Shown here piece by piece: positions 37,701 to 52,200 of a DNA stretch of 64,000 nucleotides (position 1 is its first letter; the number at the start of each line of letters is the position of its first letter). Source of the stretch: Hydractinia symbiolongicarpus (taxonomy: Eukaryota; Cnidaria; Hydrozoa; Anthoathecata; Hydractiniidae). A program made the position numbers and the translations under genes. The stretch lies in contig NC_079883.1 in assembly GCF_029227915.1 (NCBI RefSeq), forward strand, positions 4,836,001 through 4,900,000, written 5' to 3'. The notes beneath the pieces were generated by a model. The model was given only the letters and a program-made list of their open reading frames with translations. It did no database searches and was not told the origin of the DNA.

Positions 37701-40700
37701 TATCAAAATTTAAGTTTCTTAAGCTTCTTAACCCTTTCTGTCAAGGTCTTGGGGAAACTTCCACTAAAGTGATGGAGAGGACAGCATATTGTCAAAAATT
37801 TGAAGTAAACTTATTTTATATAATTAGAATAAAATCTGCTTACATCCATCATATATCATATATGCTGTCAATGCAATTTAAATGTTACAAAATTTGAATT
37901 CGTAAATCACCGTAACACAAAAAGGGCCTTTCTAGGCTTTGTGCAGATTCTTTCTAAAAACATGTATAAATCTGAATTAAAGTATCTATAAGCAAATACC
38001 TGAACTGCAATTCTCTCCAGTATATCCTGCTTCACAGTGACAGATGTATCCACCATAAATCAGGTCTTGTTTATTTTCACACCACCCATGGACGCATGGT
38101 TTGTGTCTGCATATGTTCACATCTAAAGTTGATAAAAGAAAGTCTGATCAAAAGCCAAGTTAAAGCTAAAAATATTGAATAAAAATAACAATTGTTAACA
38201 TCAGTCCTTATTAAATACAATAAATAGTACGAAGTTACAACTTTCTCTGGCAGTTTGTAGAAAAATGTCAAGAATAATTTTAGTATATCATGTTATAAAC
38301 TATACAAAATGTAGTTTTGTTACTAGCAGGGTATTAGCTATAAAAGAACACAATTTGCTACAATATTCAGATAAAACTTGGCATGGATTTCATGATTCAT
38401 TACTTTTCTCATTAAAGAGAAAATTTTATGATGAATTACCAGCAATCTTAAATTCGATGTGGATTTAACTTAAAGATTTGTCCTAAACATGAGAAATTAT
38501 GCCAAAGTATTTTTATTAGCAGTTTTCTAATAGGAATGATCTTTTTTTGTGTTACCAAATCATTATTAGGAAGACATTTAGGCCGGAGAAAAATTCTAGA
38601 TTTGGTGTTAAAAACCTAAATTATTCGAACTAAAATCAACAAGGTCAACAATAAAGTCAAGAAAAAAACCACTTTTTTAGATATTTCATATAGTTAAACA
38701 AACAAGTGGTCATGGATTCAAACCCAATAAGGTCATAAAAGTGTTATAACAATTGAGGTTGATTCAATCAGCTTTAGTTATCAGTTTTAAAACATGGTTG
38801 GCACCCTGGGTAGTTGTCTTGTTGAGAGGTTTCAGTACATCAGGACTCCTATTGATAGCCATATAAATTGAAACTAAAGCGGCTAATGAATAATAATTAA
38901 TAAATAAAATGTAAAGTCTTGATAATGGTCATAAGAACAAAATAGCTTCTAATGAATAGCATTTTCAGTTTTTTGTTGTTGAGAAAAATCCAATTACAAT
39001 CCTGGTAAATGTTGATTTTTACTCTTACTTACAAATTATTATATGCATGCTTGTCACTCTTTTTTACAGATTTAACAATGAGAACTTCTTTTTTGTTAAT
39101 TTTAAAGGAGATCAAAATAATTTAAGAGAAATTCAGGTGATTTGATATTTTCTTAAAAAAAGCAAGAGCTAATCTAATATACTGTTTTTAATAAAGTTTA
39201 TTAGATGCAAGTTGAAACTTAACCACACAACACAAAATCTACTGGCACACAATATACTAGCAATTTAAAAAAAGGCCATGAGATTTGAGATGGTTATTAG
39301 TAATGTTACTTTAGGAGGATAATTGATGATTTTAAAAGAGGCTTGGCAACCCTGAATGTCAAAAAAAAGAAAGTTCATACAACCCCACAAATTAGAAATA
39401 AAAAATAATAACTTTAACGGCTGGGATATCCATATTTAATAATTTCACGGTTAGGATATCTTTTAATTTTCACTTTCATGAAAAAAAGTCTTTAATTTAT
39501 AAACCTTTAAATTAACTCTGAGGAGAACATCCTATAATTAAACATTTAAGGCAACTGAAAGCAGGTTTTTTTTAATGCTGATATAACATAGCAACTAGAC
39601 ATATAATAGAAATATTTTGAACCTTCTTGTGAATTTTTTAACACAAAAATTATTTTTTGCCATGATATATCAAAGTAAATAAATCACAAAAAAACTTTGA
39701 CACACTTCTCAACAAAATTTGAATTATTCATGAGAAGACTTATTGAATTTGCACAGCACATAAAGCTATTTTTAACACAATAATATCACACCAAATGGTA
39801 AACAGAACAGGTTTTCTTCAGTACCATCATTAATAATTCATTTCTTCACATTTCCTACATTGAATTTAAAGTGACAAAATCAAGCCAAATGAGCACTACA
39901 AAAAACACTATAAAATTTAATCGGAACAATCTTTTTTTGCATATGCAAAGCACAATATTTTTTAGACATTAAAAAAAATAATAATTGTAATTTCTTTATT
40001 TGTTATCTGTTGGATGAAATTGTAATTATTGTAATACAAACATCACGTTTGCTGATCTCAATGACATACAAATGATGTATATACAAAATGTGGTATTAAT
40101 AAAGTAAAAATAAAAATAATCATATTTAACATTAAATATGAATTTTGTAGTAGCAAGAATAGCAAGTACGCTTTATAGTACAATATCTAAAGAATAAATA
40201 AAATACACTATTACCTAAATGGCAATATCTTCCGCCCCAGCCTTTCTTACATATACATTGATATGGATGATTACAAGTGGCGTGCACACATGACTTATGT
40301 GGGATACATTGGCTGCAGTTACTACCTTTCCATCCAGGTTTACATCTGAAAGTAAATACAAATAAGTGAGAAATAAATACATACAAATATCAAAAAAAAT
40401 ATTGTAAAATTTCAATACATTACTTGCACACATTTGGAGCAATGCATTTTCCATTCTCGCAGCCTTGTTTACATATGGCTAAAAATAAATAAAATCGATA
40501 AGACACAAATTTGTAAACAAATGGACATAATGGATGGCTTTTATCGCAATTACCTTTATTACAAATCTTATTTGTCCAGCCATTGTAACAAATTCTTCTT
40601 CCCCAAGAATTACAATAATAATGTCCATATTTATCAAATCGTGGTTTGCAATAACCCTGGCAGGAGTATCCATAGTAGTAAGGCTCACATGTGGATCGTA

Positions 40701-43700
40701 TGTAGTACACCACTTGCGTTGCTTTACCATTGTGTTGTTGAATTTTCCATTTTCCATGAGGAGTGTAACTGCCTTGAAATATCTTGGAATCAATCAAAAC
40801 TATACAGAAAAATACGATGAATTAATTGAGCACAGAAAATGTTACAATCTCAGGAGTATGGGAAAGGTAATAGTTCACCTTCTCAGAAAAAAACTAAATT
40901 AAACATTTCATTTTTTCAAAGAAAATGTAAAGTCAGTTTTTCAGAAAATATACAAAACAATTGCTTATGTAAATTTATTGTTGTACAAACACATAATAGG
41001 GTATCTTTGCCCTGTTTTCTTTACCAAAAACCCATTGAAATCATGACAGTGGAGAACTAATTTAGTTGTTTTTGTTGTAATCAGAGACATTTGGAATGGG
41101 CACTGAAACTAAAACCCACTAAAAATAATAGTTTGTTGCTTTATAACATTGTCTGCTACTGAAGGGAAGAGTAAACTTTGTAGCAACATTTTTTACAAAT
41201 TTCAGGTAACTGTTAAACTAGAAATGGTTAGCTGTATTGAAAAGTGCCAAAATAGCATGGCCTGCTTCGCTTTTTGTCAAGTGACAAAAAAGACTTTATC
41301 AACAAAAATTCAATGCTTATTGATCTCTTTTGCCTGATGATAAAGTCTATTTTTTCTTACAAACTTAAATTTCTACATCATGACACTACTTTAGCTAGAA
41401 ATAACAACTAAATTAGCACCCCAACCCGTTTGCAAATTGCAGAATACAAGTTTTGTGCCTAGTGACGTATGGGTATTTCGTAGAAGCTTAAAGCAGTACT
41501 GTTCTGGATGGCAACAGGATTTTTTTTGGCACCAACCAACAATTGATATTTAAGCCATAATTACATTATTTTTAACAATGGTAGATTGTTTGGCCAGAAA
41601 TTGACAAGAAATATTTTATCAGAGCTGATAAAAAGCAATCTTTCTTGGTGGAAGAGTTTTGGAGCAGAAGTTCACACACCTGTTGGATAAAGTTTGCAAA
41701 GCTAACAAAAAAAGCATACAGCTTTCTGCAAAAAAAAGAGTTGCAATGTTTATAGGGGTTACATTTTCTTTACATACTCCACTACATCACATTTTGAAAG
41801 TCACTAATTCAAAATAGTGAATGAACAAAAAGAGATAAACTTTGGATCTCAAGTATAAGTTTGAATTTTAAGAAAATAAATTTATACTTTTAAATCCAAA
41901 GATTTGAATTTTTATCCTTGTGCAGTATATACAAACTTTTAACAAGATTTTTGTTATGACAGCTTACTTATGTTTAGAAGTTTGCTTGCATTTATGCAGC
42001 CATACTAGGTACACAGTAATTGTCAATGCAAATGCTAACGTATTACTGTAACTAAACAGGCAAGCAAATAACATACCCCATTAAAAAATTGAATTAAAAA
42101 GGTTTTCATTGGATTTTTAAAATACTAGGTTATAGAGTTTACACCAGTTCCGTATTTAGTTGACATTGGTATAGCTAGCTATAGATGGACTTGTATGTTA
42201 CATTATTTCTGACTTTACGGTTATCTAGATTTTCATAACTTTGTGCAAAACATGGACCAAAACGGATCCTACTTCACCTATTATAAGGATTTGTATTTTT
42301 TTGCAACCAAGCACATTTCATTCAAGAGCTCAAAATCAACAAGAGAACATGGCCTCTATCACAGAAACGTTACACATTCATGTAAATCCTTTTTAATTTA
42401 TATTTCTGCTAGTGTTTATGCTTGCATGGTTATCAAATATTCCCCAAACAACTCAAGTTAATTTTCTTAGCACTCACTTCTTACCTAGCTTAACTTTACT
42501 TTATTATCCAACAACAACAAAATAGTCAATACATTTAAAGACTATGTAATTCGTTTTGAAGTATAGTATATTTTACTTTAAATTTCTTTTATTTATGCAT
42601 GTGGAAAATAATAACATCAAGGCGCGAAGTTTTAAATTTGTCTGCCATTTTTAAAGCTAGTTTCTTTTACGCACCTGACTGGTTCGGTGAAATAGCATGC
42701 CTTGCTTCCATATTAACAGAAAACGTGTTCTAAAAAAAAGAGAAGCAGGGTGTGCACTCTTCGTTGCAGAGGTTAAATAAAATAATGTATAAACGACAGA
42801 TAAGACACAGAAAATAAACTTATAAATTTAATTCAGTAAATTAAAAAATCTTTAGCATAGGAAAGGTTAAAACTTAAACAGTATTAAATCAACGGTTCAT
42901 CCATAAAAAATCTTCCTGAAATTTCACAGCTTATTTGCGTCAATCAAATCATACAGTCGCCACGTGGGTAACCGCCTTCTCAACTTTTGAATAATTTAAT
43001 TAACGCTAGCGTTAGTTTCAAAATGTCAGCTCTGCTAATTTCACGACAGCTGTATTTAAATTGTTATGTATACTTGAACGATTTTATAACAAAAGTCACA
43101 TGTCGTCTACACTTTCGAAACACACAAAAACAAAACTGAACAAAAAAAACTAAATCATTAAAAAAAATTACATAAATTAGTTAGGTTTATGTGAATTTAT
43201 AAAATTTCCTTATTATGGGTTTTTCAATCCTTTTCCTTCACTAAATTAAAAAAACACGTGAAAACTCACAATCGGTTTAAATTTTTCGGAAAATATTTTA
43301 CCGTATTACTTTTTTCAATCAGAAAAAAATTTGATTTGGATCTTACTGAATAAACACTATTGAAGTTTTAAAATTTAATAACCGGCAAAATTGAATATTA
43401 AAAAAATATTGAAAAACTTCTTACCAACGAGGGCCAATGTGGAGCTTTCCATGGAATCACAAATGTTATTAAATTCTTGAAATCAGCTGCACCGCTGGAT
43501 AAATGCCCTCGAAGTTCAGAAAACTCGCTAGTCATATTACTTGATAACGGAAGTTTAAACGAATCATAACCTAACACTTGAGTCTCGTATCTTCCAAAGT
43601 TACAATTGCTTTTAAAGTCGCTACTCACGCAAAAAGTTAAAAACGTGTTACAAGGTTCGCTGCATTGCTTCGATACGATTTTCGTGCGGTCACGTTTTCC

Positions 43701-43856
43701 AGCACAACACGATGAGTTCCTTAATATACCGTACAGATTATGCACGTGGTCAATTTGTATCTCCACCTTCCCTGCCATCTCGCAGAAAACATCAGTAAAA
43801 CATATACAACACATAATAAAAAGCATCTTCCTAAAAGTCATTTTTGACTTTTTCAT
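31721..43856 (-). CDS. Jagged/Serrate-type Notch ligand
   Basis: Nineteen coding exons (5' to 3'): 43425-43856, 42675-42729, 40554-40799, 40424-40478, 40215-40345, 38000-38122, 37505-37621, 37218-37331, 37014-37127, 36067-36838, 35620-35861, 34464-34592, 34229-34390, 33876-34103, 33537-33764, 33238-33462, 32700-33046, 32110-32422, 31721-32028. Total 4341 bp, 1446 aa. Order: signal peptide (1-25), MNNL domain (to about 162), DSL domain (about 196-243, STCEPYYYGYSC), about 23 EGF repeats, a VWC-like Cys-rich region (1125-1200), juxtamembrane region, membrane helix (about 1350-1371), and a 75-residue tail ending LEVDV. The Cys-rich region makes it Jagged, not Delta. It binds Notch on the neighbouring cell. 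Start: an ATG at 43856, with MTFRKMLF five codons later. Confidence 0.95.
38700..38920 (+). mobile_element. Possible SINE in Jagged intron
   Basis: Contains a box B-like ggattcaaaccc, then caggactcctattgatagcc and aaactaaagcggctaatgaa, which resemble the body of the element at 25050-25310, and ends in an A/T-rich tail. Family unknown. Confidence 0.4.
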
Positions 43857-46800
43857 CCTTTCCTCGTGCAAATTGAAATCTTTAAACTGTATTCAGCACT
43901 CTAGATTACCATACACTGAAATGCTTATGAAAACTTTCTGTATAATATCTAAAACCAATTTTTCACTTTTTTATAAATCTTGTTCTTCTTCATTCTCTAA
44001 ACATAATTTGAAAATAACACTACGTTAGCAACCATTTTTTTTCTCTTTGCGTCTAATTAGCAAGTTAAACAAACTCTTTAAAAGAAATACCAGTAACATC
44101 TACTCTCATTACCAAAAGCTCCTTTCGATCAAATAATAACTCATTACACCTTTTACATCACTTTCTGTAGCTTTTTAAGCAACATAAATACTACAGCAGA
44201 GACCGACTGGCCAGAAATTTTAAAAAATCATATCTGCGGTTTTAACATTTCACGCATGCGCGCATTAATATATAATAAAAAAATGTTACAAGTTTACCTT
44301 CAATCATGGATCATGAAGAAAAAAAATTAAGTTTCTTTTTTAATAAAACCTTTTTGAAAATTTTGAAGTTCCAGAAAAAATTGAATGACATCTGCCGGTT
44401 ATTTTTTTACCACTGATTTTTTCTCGCTTTCAAGTCTTTCAAATTCTCTTTGGATAGGGCACGTGCACGAGTAATTAGCTACATAATTGTCGAGTTGTAA
44501 TAGTCTCGTTATGAACAGAAATATGACAAGTTCAACACTATTAAAACGAATTATATTTAACTGGCAGCTTTTATCGTAAATCGGTGACAATTTTCAGATA
44601 TTTATTTTAAAGAAGTTTGCAATTTAGCGAACTAGCACCAGCTGGCTTAAAAAAGTCGAATGCAAATATTAAAACGTATGCAACTTTCGAAATAGTTTTT
44701 TTTTTTTTTTTACTAATACATACATGTTTTTATAATAAGATTTTAAAAACTTATATGAAAGAATGAGTATCAATTTATTGACTTTTTTATAAAAGAACAC
44801 AAGACGGAAAAAGTGTCAAAACAAGCATATCCAGTCTCAACCGAAATTCGGATTTTCTTGTATAAAAATCAGTATACTATTTTTCCCAGAGTTTACGTTT
44901 CTCCCATAACACCCGTCTTTCTGTTATTGTGCATGGAATCGCTGTTACCTGTCCTGTAAAATCTTTTGAACCTGCGTTGGAGAACATATGGCTCAAAATA
45001 AACAATCTCAAAAAAATGCATTCATATTATTTTTGAATGAAAATAAGACGTGCTGAAAAGGAAAAACCTCCACCTGCTGTGACGCATGAAATATCTTAGG
45101 TTGTTTAATATGACTTGAAGGGTTAGAGGTATTAAAGCAGAAAGCGATGAATCATTTTTTTGTCTCTACATTTTTACTAAGTTTTGAAATTTGTGCAAAA
45201 GCTCTTTTTTTGTAAAAAACTTGTTTATAAGAACGTCGAGGCTGAGATTCATTTCAGAACATATCAACAACTAACTGAACCTGTGTTCCTTTATGGTTTC
45301 AAAATAGAAATATTGAATAAAAATACAGTTTTCTCCCTTTTTATCATTTACAATAAGATAAACTTGAATACCATCTATAAAAAAATTCTCAATTTTCTCG
45401 AAAGAACACAAGTTCGCAACAACCTCGTCCCCAGCGTTCTCTTTCCACCCTGGGGACGATGTGTTCTCAGAAAAATTAGCTCAAAAAGAAAATACAGAAA
45501 AATATACAGTATTCCCTTTAATTAACGGACACTCTAAAAGGCGGACACCTCTGCTTAGTGGACGGTTTGTCCATGCACAGGCCGTTGTCTGGTCAAAGTC
45601 AAAAAAAAATTCTAATTAGCAGGCACTCAATTAGCGGACACTCTGATTAGCGGCAAATTTTTTGCACCAAACAGCAACTTTAGGCTTTTTTTCTCCAATT
45701 AGCGGACAGTCCTAAAATTAATAATATGATAACGATTTTGAAAATAATGACGTCGAAGAGAAGATCACCACGCATGAAGCGCTAACCATGATTGATAGAT
45801 TAAAAAACTTAAAAGATTTCAATATAGAAGAAAGAACTTCTTCATCCTCACTTAAAGAAAGGCTTAAAATTATTCAAGTGAGGAACTTAAGACAAAAATT
45901 TATAAAAAAAATTTTCTTCAAGAAAAGTTTCTAAAAAAATCTTTTCGCTAATTTGGTTGATATTTGTTTGTTATATTACGTTCAATTTAGTTTTTTCTTC
46001 TTTCTCGTGTACAAAATTGCATTTTCTTCAAAATTTAAGCTCCATCGCAAAACTTTTCAAAAGGCGGACACCTCTAATTAGCGGACACTTTGTTAATTAG
46101 AGAGAATACTGTAAGGTCCGATTTTCGGTTGATGTCTAAGATTGTACGTTACAAAAAATTTATTGTAGTAAATTATCTTTTTGTAAAAATATGCATGCAT
46201 ATTACTAAAAAGAAAAAAAAACTTTTCGAAAATGAGCAATTGTAGTTTTTAATTTATTTTGTTCGTAATTTCTGCAAAGAAATTTAGGCCGACACTTTGA
46301 GCCTAAAAAAATCAGTTAAAACTGTAAGGGGCGGAAGTAAACGCCCTTCCACTTTTGTGCTAACATGACAGTTTTATTTGTCGAAAAACTGGCAAAAAAT
46401 AGATCAGGAAGGCTGGGAAAGCAAATTCCTAAATTCAGAGACTGAATTTATCCTAACGATGGTGGCGCCATGAAGATAACGACATCAGCAAGCACGGACT
46501 CCCACTTTATAAACGTGTCGGGGAGTGAAAGGGGGTGTAAAATGGTGCTGACATTTTAAACGTGATTGGAAAAATGGGAAAAAGGATATATACAATAAAA
46601 GTACCAACGTATAACACAACAAGAATAATTTCTCTTTTTAAAATTTTTCACGGAAATTTAGCTCTGATGATTCTTATAAACAGAATTTTCATATAAAATA
46701 TATAATGTACACCACACGTTTTACGAAGAAATAATTTTCAATGTTTCTACACTATGATAACTTCAACACCATCTATTTTTCCGACGCTTTAAAACCTTCA

Positions 46801-49238
46801 TCACCATACAAAAATCTAACTGTTGAATTTTGGTGCTTATATGAAAATTCGATCAGTCAATTCTAAAACAAAAATTCTCTGAGATCGCAAATTTGTCTGA
46901 ATAATGTAAATAAGAAACTTCGAGGCTGGGACAGTGTATAAAATCCAGACTCAGGAAGTTCACAATGAAGTTTGGGTTTCCCAAAACTATCTTCCCTTTT
47001 TTTGCCACACAAAAGATGGGAATGTGGTAAGGGGGGGGGGGGGTAGTTAGATTGATAAAAGTTAGCTTAACAACATTAATTTGGAACATCTGACACGAAA
47101 GTTATTTATAAAAATTTCACGAAATTTTATACACGCGACTCTTCTGAAAATATCTTCTTAATACTTGTTTCCGAAATCCCTTCTTAACTTTAGCTTTTGC
47201 CAACTTATTTTTTTAATATATATTTGTTGCACTATCAGGCTAAATTTTTCAAGATTTGCCTAAACACGGCCACTGAATAAGGCTTTCTGCTTTATCGTTA
47301 TCATAACGGGAATATATTTTTTCTCCGTCCAGATGATTTGGGAAAACTTTATTACAACTCAGCGAGAAAAAAAAAATGATTACTTACGTGGATAACTAGG
47401 ATAATAAAAGAATTTTATGCTTTCATCCCTGTCTAAACTTAAAACGTGGATCACTCACTACATCTCCCTCATCATGATGGCAGTCATCCATGTGGCAAAA
47501 ATAAAACCATCGCGGTAGAGTTGAATAGAAAACGCTGGCATAAAAAGACAAATCTTGGTTTGAATTTGTCAATTATTCATTGATGAGTACATTTTCCGAC
47601 GATAGTTTATCTCAATTTCGGAGTATCCGCGATTCAAGCGATACAGTTATGTAAACAAACCCGCCATCTTTTCTATTCAACAGCTCATTCGAACATTTCA
47701 CAAACGTTCGAACATTCGACTTAAGCTTGGTTTCAAGACATAAAGTGCTTGACGTCGAGCTTGTGCAACAGTAACCGTTATGAATTAATTTGAAACACGT
47801 TGTGCAACAACGAGAGATAAGTACAGATTTTATTGGAAACCAAGCTTTTGCGCAAAGAAAAATGTCACGCGATTTTTTATTTTTTTTAACTTCTACGTTA
47901 ATTTTAGTTCCGAAAGTTTCCTAATGTCAGCTGAGGTTAAATTTAAATGGCGGTGGAAGGAAATTTATATTTGATGAGCTATAATGGCTTTTATGTCGAT
48001 ATTTTTTTCGCGCAAGTCTGTTGCGCAAGTATTTGTGCACAAAATACGCAAGTACAAAGCACAAAGTACGCAAAAATTTAGCACTGCGCGCGCGAATGTT
48101 AACAGGCTCTCCTGATGGACCCTTAGCATTATTTACATTTTTTTGAAAAGAGGGATTCAGCCTTGACTTTCCTTATCCTTCAAATAGAAAATTAAAAACC
48201 CATGGAACCTGACCCCTTTTAACACCCTAAAAATGTTTTCTCAGATAATTTATTTTTTTAATTTGTTTAGAGTTGAAAGTAGACCTATAAGCTCAGCCTA
48301 ACACCCACTGAAAATGCTTCTTTATGTATAAAAAAAGTGTAGCATACCGCATTGTAGATGACCAAGCAACAAACCAACTGAAAGCCCTTATTAGCGTTAA
48401 AAAAAGGTTTGCACCGAGCTGGCACAGCAATAACACAAGAATAAACGGCGTAAACAACTCCACAAAATACCAGCCACTAGCACGAGATTAGCTTTTGATC
48501 TTTTTATCCGTAGACTATTAATCAAACCCTTCGGAGCAATTTTAAACGGTAACCTAATTAAGTTATCATACAGAACTTTGATTCAAGATAGCGCAATCAC
48601 TTTCTGTTTTGATACAGCTACACTGATTCAGATAAACACAGATTTTGACTGTGAGTACACCGCTTTCAACTAGTCTATGTTCTTACAAACACACCCATTT
48701 TTTAAGTGTAAATCCCTCCTACTTGTCTGTACCATTTTACTTTTCCATTTTCTTTCAGTTTTAAAGAACTTTCTGTTTTCAATCAGCTTTGTCAAGGTTT
48801 AAAATGTCAACATATTTGATAAAAATAATCGCAAAATGAAACTTGGGTGTCTTAAATTTCTGGTTTCGTTTTTTTTTCGTCAAAAAGCCATGAGAATATA
48901 CGTTTTTAAGCAAATAGTTTTACGAAAAAAAATTGTCTCCCACTGGGATAGTATATGTCGAATAGGAAAGAAGAGAAAGTAAACTTTGGAAGCAAAGAAA
49001 TGGAGTGTGGACGTTCCAGTTTTTAACCTCCCCCCCCCCTAAAAAAAAAAAAAAAATTATTGGACACCTAATGAAATTGTGCTTTAGTTGTGTTAGCTCC
49101 AAATATTTCGCTTTTTAAAAAGTTTAAGAGAGTCATTTAAAACTTTCGTTCAAGGAACAAGATAAAAAAATCCTTCGTAGAGAATACAAATATAATTTAA
49201 AAATCCAAAAAACTGTACAATCTTTTAGGTTGCAATGG
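43857..49238. other. Intergenic region between Jagged 5' end and CDK11 3' end
   Basis: No gene seen in 5.4 kb apart from a pogo-like element (45507-46111). It must hold the Jagged promoter near its left end and the CDK11 3' UTR at its right end. There is a run of 13 G at 47031-47043 and a run of 10 C followed by 16 A at 49030-49056. A cluster of palindromic gttcgaac-type motifs lies near 47690-47720. Confidence 0.5.
45507..46111. mobile_element. Pogo/Tigger-like deletion derivative, TA duplication
   Basis: Ends CAGTATTCCCTTTAATTAAC and, inverted, CAGTATTCTCTCTAATTAAC, each flanked by TA. Both ends carry pogo-type ggacac and ttagcggac motifs. The interior (about 45745-45910) still codes a degraded piece on the plus strand (THEALTMIDRLKNLKDF, then LKERLKIIQVR) like the C terminus of a pogo-type transposase. 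The catalytic core is missing, so it is non-autonomous. Confidence 0.8.
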
Positions 49239-52200
49239 TTAAAATTTCAGGTTAAAACCAAGCCCTTTAGCAGAGGAGCCTTTTTTGGTTGATGGCATGT
49301 GGAAACCACCTTGTTCTTCGCCCTAGAAAAAAAAACAAAAAACAAAATGCAGAACCGTTGGCACGAGTGTCTCACGTCGGACGGGTGACTTAAACATTGA
49401 GTATAAGAAAGATAGTGGCACCGGCGTAGTTTGGGGATTGGTGCACCCTGGTCTGTTTGAAAGGACAGGAAATATTTGGGTTAAAAGTAATTGTCGTCAA
49501 CATTATACTGGCATCAAATGCAATTCTTTACTGCCATGACGAACAGATGATGAGCAAGATTTTCGTCAAGCGAAATTTTGTGGAAATCGATTCGATTGCA
49601 ATATTCACAAGATTCAAAATGTCTAGAGGTGTTTACAATTTATCTGGTGCATTAATAAAAAGCACTGTGCCGGAGTGCATTTGTTGTGCAACTCACCAGA
49701 TGGAATTCTCCTCCGCCTTCTGGAGGTTTTGGACTTGCATTCTTCTTTATCGCTTTGTGACCGAGTTCACTTTTTGCTGGCCAAGTAGGAAACATGGAAG
49801 GGTCGACAGGTAATGGAGATTCCTAAAATAAAATATAAAAAAGGAACCATTAAAAAACATTTTTCTGTTTATTAAATTTTTTTTATTTTATTAATTTTTT
49901 TAATCTAAATACGTTGCAACTTCAGGCAATATAATATGGTAGCACCTAATAATTCATTGCTTAACAATATAACCATTGTATTTCTAAAATCACAGGTGAT
50001 ACCTTGCCGCAAACAAGTATTATAATTAGTCAAGGTCATTAGCGTCATTTTTGCGGGCACAAACAAGAAATCAGCAGGTCATTTATTGACCTGCAATGCA
50101 ACGTCTTAACAAACATCAGTTCGAACGCTATAATCAAAACAAACCAAAATACAAAATGCAAAATACACAAGCAACCAGAGAACTGACTTTTTATTTCCAC
50201 ATTAGTTACCTTGAAGTAGGGGTGTGCAAGAGACTCATCTGCGGTCAGGCGTTTGGCTGGATCGTATGTTAGAAGCCTAAAAATATAAAAGCACGTGTTA
50301 AATGAATCGCCATAGATTTTCTTTTTCAAACATGCACATGTTGGCCAACAACGAAAAGGAAAACCCACAGGCAATTTTACAGGAGTTTAACAGGATTTTT
50401 TTGGGTCGCCTATCTTCGCGCTACCGCCCGGAACCTTATTCCGCCATCCATTGCAAACGCCTACTTCTCAGTAAACCATCAATCACATACACTCACTACT
50501 CAGTGCTTTAGAAATCAACGCCTTTTTTTAAAGAAAGAATAAGAAAATCTGAAAATATAACCATTTTATTCCACTAAGTATTTTTAAACATTGTGAAAAA
50601 ATCATTTAAGGGTGGAAGAGAGGGCGTAGTAATTATAGTAAATAGAATAGTCCACATATTAAAAAAGGGAGTAAAAAGATTAGCCAAACTACGGAACCCC
50701 CAATTCTTATTATATATTATACACAATCCATAACAGACTGTTGCAACAGGGTATATATTTGTATGTTTAAAACATGCTTTCAGTGGACGCGCATATTCCG
50801 GCATTTATTCTGATTTTAATGATTTTTACTGACTCAAAACTCTTGTTCTTAAGGCTGTTTCACAATACAGCAGCTGAAAATGTGTAATTTGAAACAAAAT
50901 AAATTCCTGTGCATTTTTAATTTAATTGCAAACATTTGTGTCATACTTTTTCATCAATATATCACAGATTATTTGCACATTACATCAATTACATTGTGGC
51001 AATATTCTGCAATTATTTACAATACAATTCTTTACTGCTGTAATATAAAACAGCCTTTACAAAAACATCATTTATCAGTAGGAGTGTTAATTGCCAACTT
51101 AATTTGTTCTCAGGATTTACTGCTTTGGTAACGCTATTGAAGGTAAAAACATTTTCTAATTTACGCCATCTCTTATTACACTTTCATTTCAAACCTTCAT
51201 GGCAGCCTACTTAATGTCAGTATGCTAAAACATTTTATAATTCATAACGTTTTAAGTAAGCCATGTCGAGTACCTTCTGAAAAGCTTGAAAACGTTGCAG
51301 CAAATCAAAACAATAAATTTGGGCCATGTGTATTGTGGACACCACCTTAAGGTGGGTAGGAGAAAAAATCCTCACCTTGACTAAAAACAAAAATTGGAAA
51401 CGAAGTGTTCTTTAGGATACTTTGTTATTCAATCACTTGAAAGAAAATCAGAATAGCAAATCATAGAAAGGAAGCTTAACGCATGCTTTTCGACACACAT
51501 GATAAAAAAAGAAAGACGTCATAGAAGTACAGAAAATATCATGCAGTGACGTCAATAAAGATTCCCAACTAATAAAAGAACACACAACGGCGCGTTCAAA
51601 CATCTGCTTAGTTTGAATAACACATAACTTTTAGCGTGCTCTTATTTAGGGAAGAAACACCCTTTTCTTTCCATGCTAAAAGAGGAAGCAAATTGATGAT
51701 AATTTTTGGTGACATAAAAGGTTTGCCGTCTTGATTGTCGCCTTTGTTCATCAACATTTTCTTCGCCTGTCACCTGTCATAACTTATCAGGAGCCAAGTG
51801 ATCTAATCGATCCACCTTCACCCTGTTCGACTTTGAAAGCAAAATTAAATTCTATTTTTTGCTCGACGACATCGAATAATTCGAGGAAATTTTGAGCTAA
51901 GGGATATTTATTATTTCGAAATAATAAAGAAAGTCGCTTCAGCGGTTCAGAGAAGGTAGACAATAGATATACGTTGCCATTGCCTACCCAATTTTCCTCC
52001 CATGGCATAGGTTGACATACAGATGTGGTAAGGGCTCTTGCTAATCGTGCCTGCACTGTTGACTAAATCACGGACCATGTGATTACGAAGCAAACTAACG
52101 ACTTAGCTACGAATTTCTTCGTACTTCGAGCTAGCATTTGAATAAAATTACCTGTTCATTAACTCGAATCCTTTGTCTGTCAAAGTAGCACCAAAACGTT

